Origin: Impatiens glandulifera
Lineage: Eukaryota; Streptophyta; Magnoliopsida; Ericales; Balsaminaceae
Assembly (NCBI RefSeq): GCF_907164915.1
Contig: NC_061863.1
Location: 41,451,382-41,515,381, forward strand
Reading direction: 5' to 3'
DNA: 64,000 nucleotides
The position numbers and the translations under genes are program-made. Of this stretch, positions 1 through 10,099 are shown piece by piece (the stretch's first letter is position 1; the number at the start of each line of letters is the position of its first letter). The notes under the pieces are model-generated. The model worked only from the letters and a program-made list of their open reading frames with translations, ran no database searches and was not told the origin of the DNA.

Positions 1-192
1 AAATTAAGGTATATCGAAATCAAAGTATACCAAAATCAAGGTAAGGTAAATGTATGCATTTTTTGCATACTAAAATTTTAAGTAAGGTATAAAGTATAGA
101 TAAAACACTAAGGTATACTGTACCGACCCACCCCTAGTAATACTTATAAAATTTTCAGCCCAGTGAAAAAAAAATTCCTGGATTCGCCCTTG
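1..192 (-). mobile_element. Nested hAT-type transposon ends (fragments)
   Basis: Read on the minus strand from about 192, the sequence starts CAAGGGCGAATCCAGG followed by a T-run and GGGCTG. This resembles the CAGGGGCG(G)A-type terminus common in plant hAT elements. At about 137 another minus-strand terminus, TAGGGGTGGGTCGGTAC, begins and runs to the window edge through an AGGTATAC-rich stretch. TAGGGGTG is also typical of hAT ends. The first end abuts the Harbinger transposase reading frame at 192, so it probably truncated it. Only one end of each element is in the window, so no TSD can be checked. Confidence 0.4.
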
Positions 193-749
193 CCAACAAC
201 GATATAAATGTGTTAGAGTCATCTCATCTGTTCTCGGATCTAACTCAAGGTATTTCTCCTCCAGTTCATTATGTAATCCAAGGAAAATAATATAACACGG
301 GCTATTATTTAGCTGATGGCATATATCCAAAATGGTCTACTATTGTGCAAACAATTCATGAGCCTCGTGGTCCGAAGAAAAAATATTTTGCAATGAAACA
401 AGAAGCATGTAGAAAAGACGTTGAACGTGCATTTGTAGTTCTTCAATCACGTTTTGCCATTGTAGCAGGACCTGTACGATATTGGAGAAAAGAAGTGATG
501 CATGATATAATGACTACGTGCATAATTTTGCATAATATGATTGTTGAGGATGAACGTGACCTTACAACACCTATTCAAATTGAAACGGAAACGCTTTCAC
601 CGGAGGTCGAAATGGTGATAGATGAAAATACTCGATTTCAAGATTTCATTTCTCGATATGGAAAAATTAGAAACAGAGAAGCTCACATAGAATTTCGTAA
701 TGCATTAATTGATCATCTGTGGGAGGAGTACACCAATTCCGAGAATTGA
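192..749 (+). pseudogene. PIF/Harbinger (HARBI1-like) transposase, C-terminal remnant
   Basis: One frame from about 192 to the stop at 747-749 reads as the C-terminal half of a plant PIF/Harbinger transposase (the Plant_tran/HARBI1 nuclease family). Visible motifs in order: NNDINVL near the start, YYLADGIYPKW at 303-335, then RKDVERAFVVLQSRFAIV and MTTCIILHNMIVEDE, which is where the last acidic residue of the DDE catalytic triad lies. The frame has a TAA at 288, where the family has a sense codon just before the YNxGYYL motif, and its N-terminal half is missing. It is therefore a dead fragment. A GTG at 345 is not a start; the coding frame clearly continues upstream of it. The AT-rich DNA downstream ends in a candidate Harbinger terminus near 1107. 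Confidence 0.88.
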
Positions 750-1028
750 TATAATTTTTATTATTTGTACTTGTGTAAGTTTTTTTTTAATAATATTTAA
801 TTTAATATAATTTTTATTTTATAATTTTTGTTTGTTTAAAACATTATTAAATTATATTTACGTGTATGAATTTTTAAGTTATAAAAAAAAATTCATAAAC
901 AAATGAGAAAAGATTGGGGTTAAATTTATAAAGTTGATAAATATATAGATAATATTAGTAAAGTTAAAAAGTTGGTGTAAAAAAGAATATTCTGAGAATA
1001 TTCTTTTGAGTTTGGAAATGGGTTTTTG

Positions 1029-1110
1029 GGTTGGAGATGAATTACTGTTTGATGTGACGTTTACTGCATTTTGGAGATGAAAATGGGGGTGAGGGTTGGA
1101 GATGGTCTTA
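1029..1110 (+). mobile_element. Probable 3' terminus of the PIF/Harbinger element
   Basis: TTGGAGATG occurs three times in 75 bp (about 1031, 1071 and 1096). The last copy is part of GGGTTGGAGATGGTC (1093-1107), directly followed by TTA, the usual PIF/Harbinger target duplication. Repeated subterminal motifs ending in a TIR next to TTA, just downstream of a Harbinger transposase, fit the right end of that element. The left end is outside the window, so the TIR pairing cannot be tested here. Confidence 0.5.
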
Positions 1111-1827
1111 TGTCAGTATAAATTGTTTAAATAAATTGAATCATTTAAAAAAAGTTAATTGATTTTAATTTTAAAAAGGTGAGATTTTTTTATAAGAAGA
1201 TTTAAAATGTTATTAATATATAATAATAAATTATTGTTTAAATAAATTTCTTTAACTTTTATATTTTAATTAGTAAAATAAATATATAATTAGAAGAGAA
1301 TTAATAAAATTAGTCTAACGACAAAAATAGATCATTTCCGAGAAGAGATTTTTATTACTTGATTGTCGCGCTACATAACTCACATTCTTCTCGAGTTTCG
1401 AGTGAGACAAGGAACCAAAATGGTTTACTAGATTATATTTAAAAATATCAATGTATACTAGTTTTGATTTTTTTTAGAGTCGACACTTAATTTTCTACTG
1501 GATAAATTAAGAAGAAAAAATATTTTACGTATTCAAATGCATTTTAAAAATTGTATTCTTGGTTCGGTGCTGTTTACACATGAGAAAATGCTTCAACACT
1601 ATATCTCTATTTTAAACTTTTAGTTATTTAAAAAAATATTATTAATCAAATCTTATTTATTTATCAAATCTTAAGACATGCATTTAAAAATAAATTTCAG
1701 CATAAAAATGTGTTTTAGGTTTGTATCATTTTGTTTTTAAAACATTCATATATGTCATTAGTCCTAAATCTAAAATAAAATTTACCCATACTTGAGAAAC
1801 AAAAGGTACAAATGCCAAAAGAATTAT
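1111..1827. other. AT-rich intergenic DNA
   Basis: I see no coding frame, RNA gene or clear repeat here; short A/T runs only. Confidence 0.6.
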
Positions 1828-2000
1828 CACTACAACAAAATTGGCTTTTACACACATAAAACAATGTTTTCCTACGTATATATATGCCACTAAAATATTA
1901 CCAGCACATAAGTTAGTGCCATAAAAGTGGGCTCGGTAAAAATCTTTGTCTTTGTGTCGGTAATGCCTGTGTCCCTTAATCGATTAGGCTACACTCGGAT
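1828..2000 (+). mobile_element. CACTA (En/Spm-type) transposon terminus
   Basis: The segment starts CACTACAACAAAATTGGC, the classic terminal motif of plant CACTA elements. It is followed by subterminal TGTGTCGGTAATGCC-like and CACATAA repeats. I could not find a matching TTTTGTTGTAGTG right end downstream. A GTAGTG at 3894-3899 is not backed by similarity of the adjoining bases. I treat this as one end of an incomplete element. Confidence 0.5.
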
Positions 2001-3619
2001 TATTCCCACATAAATTTGAACCAATATGAGATAAAATTGAGACAATAGTAGTATAAACTAGCAATATCAATGTATAAACTAAATTGCAGACATTGTAGTC
2101 CTACCCGTAAATGTTACCCATCCTCTATTCTCCGATATTCAAAGACGCATTTAATCAACAATAAAAATGCTTCCAGCTGCAAAGTTAAGTGAATTCGATT
2201 GGGACATCAGATCAATCAAACTAACTCAACATAATGATAATAAAAATACTGACTGTTCTCAACTTAATGGATTCAATGTAAATGACTAACTGAAAAAAAC
2301 TAAAATCAATTTCATAATTGATAAGTTAACATCTCAGGGTAAGAAACAAATAATTTCTTTATGGGTCAATAAAAATAACTAACTGAATGAATATTACAAG
2401 GATGTATATAATATCTAAAAGAATTATCAGTTTAAGATTAAAAAAAACTAATAAAAGGAGTAATGGTCAATACAAATAAAGACAATACACAATTATTAAT
2501 CTTTCTTGTGTTAGCTCTACATTACTTAGAAAATTTTGAGATTTTCACACCTATAATGGCATGAACAACTAAACACAAACAGAATAATTTTTTTAACTAG
2601 CTTTATTAAATAAAGCTAACCTCGTTTATGCTTCATTGTCTTCCATGACCTTCATAGTTCTTTCAAATTTTTCATCCAGAAAGTTTGCCACTAATATTAT
2701 GGATGAAGAATTAATCAGTTATTCACTAGAAATATTAAAAAAAATAAAGTAAAGATGTCCCTTGTGATAGATAACATCCATCACCCACCCATCATTCAAC
2801 TCAGGGTATTCACACATATCCAGGCCCGAACAAACAAAGAAAAAAGAAATATGTCTTGAATAATATGCGATAGAATACATTAACGAAAGTCTTTCCAACC
2901 AAAGGATTTACCTGTGACTTTCTTTGTTTACCCTCAACAGAAAGCCAAGAAAACTAAGTATTCAACCATTTTGAACTCATACTTATGTGATACTTCTAAC
3001 ATACAATTCGATTTTCATCATCTTCGTTTCATTGGTTGGTTCGGATTATTGGATCTTCTAAGAACAATTATGAAAAAACAAAACGTTGAAAACACAAACA
3101 GTTGAGAGTCTTACGTGTTGTATATCAACATTTACCAACAACTCTTATAAATGAGTAAATTAACCTAGAAACCCTAAATTACTTATACATACCGGCTCAA
3201 ACCCATTAATAATCAAATAAGCCCTAATTGCATAAAAGACAATAAAGACAAACAAATTTCAATTTTCTGTAATCAATGCTTAGACTAAGAATCTCCCTCG
3301 TAAGATTGATTTTGTTCGAGATTTTTTATACCGAGCAGCTCTCACATTTCTGATGAGAAGAAGTCAGATCTAACTACCTTTCAAGCTAAGCAAATAGCAC
3401 TCGAATGCAATGAAGATGAAGGTCCAGAAACTTTGTAGTTCTGTTAACGTGCGTCCATATCAAATTATAACTCTTTTTAATGTTTGTGGTCCTTATCAAA
3501 TTATACTCCTAAAGGTATAAATGTGTTATATTGTTAGAATTTTTTTAGTGTATTGTATTATTGTTGTCTCAATCCTTCTACTGGGTTATGAAACAAAAGA
3601 AAATTGTATACATTACAAA
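2001..3619. other. Gene-free AT-rich DNA, possibly CACTA interior
   Basis: Short open frames such as 2914-3105 have no recognisable domain, signal peptide or codon pattern and look like chance ORFs. No RNA gene seen. Confidence 0.5.
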
Positions 3620-3620
3620 A

Positions 3621-3677
3621 ATAAGTCTGAAATGTGACACTAGTATTTTATAAGTCTGAAATGTGACACTAGTATTT
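3621..3677 (+). repeat. 29-bp direct duplication
   Basis: ATAAGTCTGAAATGTGACAC plus eight further bases occurs at 3621-3648 and again at 3650-3677. It lies at the start of a stretch with repeated TTGCGAC/TTGTGAC words, as in CACTA subterminal regions. Confidence 0.85.
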
Positions 3678-6600
3678 GCGACTGAATTTTCATTTAAAAG
3701 GATACTTTACAACTTGTTCAGCGACAGTAGTAACCTTACCCATAAAATTTGTGACATTTCACAAATCAATCGTATAATAGACGTGGCTAACTTTACAACT
3801 CAAGTTACAATTTATTCTGTGATAGACTTTGGCATTGTTTATTATCAATAAAAATTGCGACTTCTTATTTATTTATCTGAATATTTTAAAATAGTAGTGA
3901 AACAATTTCCATTGATATATAGCAATAAATATGTTATTTATATTATTTATTGGAAATTTTTATTTTGGGAGATAAATTTTTGTTAAGAATACCCATTGAT
4001 TTTGTAATAAAATGAGTTTCGATAATAGAATTTAGCATTATTATGTAGAATAATTTTTTGACTATAATTTATAAATATAAGAATTTATAATAATTTTTAG
4101 CCATAAAAAATAAAATGAATAATTTTCGATCACAAATTATATTTACCATTATTTTTGTTTTAAAATTTGTAATGAAAAGATAAAAGTCATTAATTTGAAT
4201 TGTGTGCTTCATTCAGAAATATAGTTAGCGATTCAATTTTAAAGTCTCGTGATCAGTTTGCAATTAAATTAACAAATATTTTTGCGTAATGTTTTGCAGT
4301 TATTTATTGATTTTGCATGAATTCCTTAGCGATTGATTTTGCAAGAATTCTTTAACAATTGATTTTGCAAAATCTATATTTAATTTCTCCCTTGCGTTCA
4401 TTGTTAATATTTTAATTGCAAAAATGAGAATATTAAGTTAATATGAGTTTTAATTTTATGTTTTTTCCATATTATAATTAGAATATTAAGCAAAAATGAG
4501 AAATATTAGAATTCATAAAACAAAATGTCAGAAAAAAATAATATATATAACCTTATCCTCCCCTAAATTAATAAATATAATATTGAATCATCATTAAACA
4601 TTCAACAAAATCATCAAAGGTAAGCATTCATAAGATTGTTCCATCCATATTACAATATGTTTAAACCTTTTAGAGATATTTGGTTTACAAAAACACAAAA
4701 AAAAAACAGTTTCAATTTCTCTTGAACCTTTATTTATTTATTTTTTAAAATGAAACACACTTTATGGTTCTTATGTTAATATCAAGTCTCCGTACATATA
4801 TAAAACACAATATTCTTACATATTGAACACAAATAATTCACAAAAGTAAACTTACCAATTAACATTTACACCAAGTGTAAAAATATATATGCATTTATTT
4901 GTATAAAAAATCTATCGAATGCACATCCAAAAATACATCCAAAAATACGTAGCAAACAGATAACAAAGTTGGAGTCCCCAATGCAAAGCCACACAATAAC
5001 GTAGTATATAATTCAATATAATAATAAAATTAGTCGTTAAATCAATCACGATAGAGACATGTAAAAAATTAATCGATAAAGACATTGTTTATTTTATGAC
5101 AAATTAACAAACAATAAATTTTTTATTTTTTGTGACTTTGTTTGCAATTCAATCATTTAAACTAGACGCTAAATAAGTGGTAGTATCATGTAAAGTTTAC
5201 TGACTAACTTTTACGCATGCAATTACGTACCACAACACTAAATAAGTTGCGAGATACATTGTAAAACTTAATTTTTTTTCAATACGGGTGAAAATATATG
5301 CACCAAAATTTAAAATAAACGTTTTTTCACAAATATACAATTAAAGTAATAACTTACGTTTATAATAAATTGATAAATAAATAAAATAATTATTATAATA
5401 GGCTATGCATCTTATTTTCCCATTAGTTTGTGAACTTCCAAAATAGATTGTAATTTTAATCTAATTTTATTAATTTTATTTAGTGCAAAACATGTTGTAT
5501 TTAACTTATAAAAATAATTATTACATAGTTATAATTTATTTAAGAATTTAGAAAATATTTTTGTTACAAATAAAACCGGAAATTATAAAACTAGAGAAAA
5601 CATGAAAATTAGGAAAATTCATATTATTTAACGACTTTATTTGCATTTACTTATATATTTTTATTTTTTAGTTGCTATGTTTTATTTATATAAAATTTTA
5701 AAAGAAATACCACTAAATAAATTTTAAAAATTACTCACTCTTTTATCAAAATGTTTATTAAAAAAAAACTTTCAAGTTTGTATCATTTTAATTGATAAAT
5801 AAGCTACAATATGTTTAATATTTTGACTTTAAATTACTTAAATAATTACAAATGGTAAAAAATTACATTGTGTCAATTTTAATTGTAAAAATATTGGATT
5901 TCTTTTTTTTAGCGTTTATTAATTAGTTTTAGTTAGTAATAATATGAGAATTTCTCATGCCTATTCTTCTTTTTATTATTAGATTGTAAACACTTATTTT
6001 TTCAAAAAAAAATTATTTCTCACCTCTTCTGATTTTACATTATATTTATAATTTTGATCTTATAAATATGTTAGTAATTAGTTTATTTACTTAAACCTTT
6101 GATATTTTATTTGTACTAGAAAATCAAACAAGACTAGTCAAATTGGACTAATTCATCAAAAATTACTTCATCAACATGCATATAAAATTTTAAATTGTTA
6201 CATAAATTTTTTAATAATGTCTTAAATTATTGATGTGTATATAGTATACATAAAAAATATATAAATATTGGTCCTTTTATTTATGGTATGAAAATTATTA
6301 AAAAAAAATTATTATTTTTATATCAAGCACAATATTCTCACAATAGTTAATGGGTAAAGATTTTGTATTGATTCAATATTAAATCAATTGTGTAAAATAT
6401 TGTATAAATAAATAGTCAAAAATAAGATTACACAATTTTCTCACTAAATTATTTATCAAATTTTGAGATATATTAAAGGTACTTCAAATAAAGATTAATA
6501 TTAATGTTTCTTAAAAATAAAAACAATGTTGCGTCTTATACAGATGCATTGGGTTGGAGCATTCCACTTCGTCTTATTGCACTTATGTATGAGAGGTAAT

Positions 6601-6695
6601 TTTGTGACGTGGAGAAGTAATAAATGATCAGTTTTTGTTTAAAGTTGTGCCGATGCAAAGTTCAGAACTCTTATACTTGCAATGTAAAATTTTTT
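3678..6695. other. Gene-free AT-rich DNA with TTGCGA-type words
   Basis: Between 3675 and 5260 the words TTGCGAC, TTAGCGATT, TTTTGCG and TTGCGAGA recur, resembling CACTA subterminal repeats, but I cannot define an element. From 5.3 to 6.7 kb there is only A/T-rich sequence with no supported feature. Confidence 0.4.
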
Positions 6696-6890
6696 GGTGT
6701 GTTTGGTAACTTTAGAATTGACATTGGAATTGGAATTGGAATTGAAAGTGGAAGGTCCAATTCTAATTCTTATGTTGGTTAGACAGTTTAATATTAAGAA
6801 TTGGAATTAGAATTCCAATGGAATTCAATATAGTGTAATTTGATAATTCTCAATTTTAATCTTTTTAGGTTGGAATTGTAATTCTAAATT

Positions 6891-8098
6891 AACACGTTTT
6901 TAACGTTTTTGACATGTTTAACACGTTTTTCACACATTAAACACGTTTAACACGTTTTTAACAAGTTTAACACGTTTTTAACAAGTTTAACACATTTTAA
7001 ACACGTTTAACACGTTTTTCACACGTTTAACACGTTTCTGATACATTTAACACGTTTTTCACGTCCTTGACACGTTTAACACGATTTTCACGTTTTAAAC
7101 ACGTTTTTGACACGTTTAACATGTTTTTGACACGTTTAATACATTTTTCACATTTTGGCACATTTTGCACGTTTTGGAACGTTTAACAAGTTTTTCACAT
7201 ATTTGGCACGTTTAACACATATTTAGCACGTTTAACACATTTTTGACACACTTAATACATTTTCACGTTTTAACACATTAAACACGTTTATCATGTTTTT
7301 GGCACGTTTAACATGTTTTTGACATTTTTAACACGTTTTTTTTATGTTTTGACACGTTTACCACATTTTGACACGTTTAACATGTTTTTCACATTTTGGA
7401 ACGTTTAACAGGTTTTTCACATATTTGGAACATTTAACACATTTTTTACACGTTTAAAACGTTTTTTTTAACACATTAAACACGTTGTTGACACGTTTCA
7501 CATGTTTTTTTTATGTTTTTAACACGTTTCACATATTTTTAACATATTTAACACGTTTTTTTTATGTTTTGACATGTTTACCACATTTTGACACGTTTAA
7601 CATGTTTTCCACATTTTGGAACGTTTAATAGGTTTTTCACATATTTGGCACATTTAACACGTTTTTGACACGTTTAAAACATTTTTTAAACACATTAAAC
7701 ATGTTTAACACGTTATTGACACGTTTCACATATTTTTTTTTTTATGTTTTTGACACGTTTCACATATTTTTAACATATTTAACACGTTTTTGACACGTTT
7801 AACACGTTTTTCACGTTTAACAAGTTTTTCACTTATTTGCACGTTTAACACATTTTTGACATGTTTAACACGTTTTTACGTTTTTGACATGTGTAACACG
7901 TTTTTCACACATTAAATACGTTTATCATGTTTTTAGCACGTTAAACACGTTTTTAACATGTTTTTGGCTCGTTTAACACCTTCTGATATGTTTAACATAT
8001 TTTTGGCACGTTTAACACGTCTAATAAATTTTGGCATATTAACCACATTTTGAAATGTTTAATACGTTTTGGCCCGTTTAACACACTTGTGACATGTT
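6891..8098 (+). repeat. ACGT-rich minisatellite, forward half
   Basis: A degenerate array of alternating TTTAACACG and TTTTTGACACG words, about 10-11 bp each (20-22 bp for a pair), runs for some 1.2 kb. Units vary by substitutions such as CACATTTT, ATGTTTTT and CACGTTTT. Confidence 0.9.
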
Positions 8099-8770
8099 TA
8101 AAACGTGTTAAATATACCAAAAATGTGTTAAACATGCCAAACACGTAAAAAACGTAAAAAACATGTCAAAAATATGTTAAACTTGTCAAAATATGTTAAA
8201 CGTACCAAAAACATGTTGAACATGTTAAAACGTGTTAAACATGCCAAAAATGTGTTAAACATGTCAAAAATGTGAAAAACATGTTAAACGTGTTAAATAG
8301 TCAAAAACATGTTAAATGTGCCAAAAACGTGTTAATCTTATCAAAACGTGTGAAAAACTTGTTAAACGTATTAAAAAGGTCAGAAACGTGTTAAATATGC
8401 CAAAAATGTGAAAAATGTATGAAAAGCGTGTTAAACGTGAAAAACGTGTTAAACGTGCCGAAATATGAAAAACGTGTTAAACGTGTCAAAAATGTGTAAA
8501 ACGTGTGAAAAACTTGTTAAACATGTCAAAAACGTGTTTAACGTGCCAAAAACGTGAAATACATGTTAAACGTATTAAAAATGTCAAAACTGTGTTAAAC
8601 ATATCAAAAACGTGAAAAACATGTTAAACGTGTAAAAATGTATTTTAAGTGTGAAAACGTGTTAAACATGTCAAAAACGTGTTTAAACGTGCCAAAAACA
8701 TGTTAAACGTGCAAAAAACGTATTAAACATGTCAAAAACGTATTAAACGTGCCAAAAACATTAAAACATA
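8099..8770 (-). repeat. ACGT-rich minisatellite, inverted half
   Basis: The same units appear as their reverse complement (CGTGTTAAAC, CGTGCCAAAAA, CATGTCAAAAA) for about 670 bp. The switch is abrupt, inside ACATGTTTAAAACGTG at about 8090-8106. Confidence 0.9.
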
Positions 8771-9004
8771 TTTAAGAAGTTAACATTTTGAATCGATATT
8801 TTATTTTACAAACATAAGAATTGAAATTGAATTACAATTCTATCATTTTTTCCCAAACATAGGAATTGGAATTGAATTACAATTCTATAATTTTTCCAAA
8901 CATAGAAATTAAATTGTAATTTAATGTCAATTCTCATGAAATTGAAATTAGAATTCCAATGTCAATTCCAATTTCAATTCTAATTCCCCTCATCAAACAC
9001 ACCC

Positions 9005-9730
9005 TTAGAGACTTTAAGTTCTAAAAGATACGGGCGTTATTGCGAAAAATTCAATTGAAAACATATTGAGAACAATAAACACTCTATGGACGAGAAAGTT
9101 TTGATGTTTTGAAAAAAAAAAATTGGTTTTTGGGCCTAAAAAGGAAAGGAAAGGGTGAAAATTAAATAAGGAAGAAAGCAGCCTAGCTCAATCCCAGCCC
9201 TGCTGATCGAAATAGAAATAATATTGTTGTATAAGCCCAATAAAGACATAACAAAAAAATGTTTATTTGAACTTTAGGCCTAAGTAAAAAATCATTTAGA
9301 TTGAAAAAGACCTGCACAAAATTAAAAAGCGAGTCTAAAATAAATGTGTAAGTATGTTGTTATTATACACCTAAGACTTTTTTTTTTAATTTAACTTCGT
9401 TAACATAAATAAATAAGTAATAATAATTGGTTCAGTTTAAGCTCGATCCAATGCAAAAATTATGTCCAAATTCCAATTGAAAAGAATATATATAAAATAT
9501 ACAACTATTGGGCTGGATTATATATGGAATTCTCTCGGACTTATTAACTTTATAACTTTTTAGTAACTATAACGACATTCAAAAGGAAGATTAAAAATTT
9601 CAAATCAGGCCCAAGTAATTGTCAAAAGACTTACACTAAAATAAAAAATGGTTAAAATCGAGCCCAATTTCTGAATGTCACTAAATGCTAGAACTAAGAT
9701 TCATTTAATGTCCTCCCCCAAGTCCAACAT
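9005..9730. other. Gene-free DNA
   Basis: No coding frame or repeat structure that I can support. Confidence 0.5.
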
Positions 9731-9738
9731 GTTTATTT

Positions 9739-10091
9739 GGGAAATTTAAGGAAATGGCTATTAAAAAAGCTTTAAATGTGAAAAGTACCAGCGCATCGCT
9801 CTGACACTTTTATTATTTTTTTTTTGTATGAAAATGCCTGTGACGTAATTTTTTATTTTTTTATTTTTAAAAAAAATTTAATTATGAATTTTTTTTAAAG
9901 AAAATGCCCCAGTTGCGTCACGCAATCGCGGGACGAAAAAAAAAATTCATCTCGCGATTCTGGTTGCGTCACGCAACCTCCGACATGGGCAAAATCGTCC
10001 AAAAACAGTAAAAGAGGTCGCCAACGTTTTTTTTAAGCGCTGCACTTTACGCATTTAAGGCATTTTTGAGGGCCATTTCCTCAAATTTCCC
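9739..10091. mobile_element. 353-bp MITE with TSD
   Basis: Left end GGGAAATTTAAGGAAATGGC and minus-strand right end GGGAAATTTGAGGAAATGGC are inverted copies whose similarity extends about 55 bp inwards, to ...AGCGC. The element is flanked by GTTTATTT at 9731-9738 and 10092-10099, an 8-bp direct repeat (8 of 9 if nine bases are compared). A GGGAAATTT end suits a Mutator-like MITE, while an exact 8-bp TSD would suit hAT, so the superfamily is open. The interior holds two copies of the near-palindrome TTGCGTCACGCAA. Confidence 0.85.
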
Positions 10092-10099
10092 GTTTATTT

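Larger units (their letters stand above)
6696..9004. mobile_element. Foldback-type element with inverted minisatellite core
   Basis: The left end reads GGTGTGTTTGGTAAC and is followed by GAATTGACATTGGAATTGG repeats. The right end, read on the minus strand, is GGGTGTGTTTGATGAGG followed by GAATTGAAATTGGAATTGACATTGG. Both ~150-200-bp ends are therefore inverted copies of each other. They enclose about 1.9 kb of degenerate repeats (6891-8770) whose orientation flips near 8098, making the whole element a large imperfect palindrome. No coding capacity is visible. I found no convincing TSD. The layout (terminal inverted repeats containing short tandem repeats) matches the foldback class. The family is not one I recognise. 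Confidence 0.75.

Noticed and set aside
3894..3899. GTAGTG as the right end of the CACTA element
   Set aside because: Adjoining bases do not mirror the left end at 1828 and the 3-bp flanks do not match.
6891..8770. CRISPR-like regular repeats
   Set aside because: Units are only about 10 bp, directly adjacent without spacers, degenerate, and the genome is eukaryotic; it is a minisatellite.
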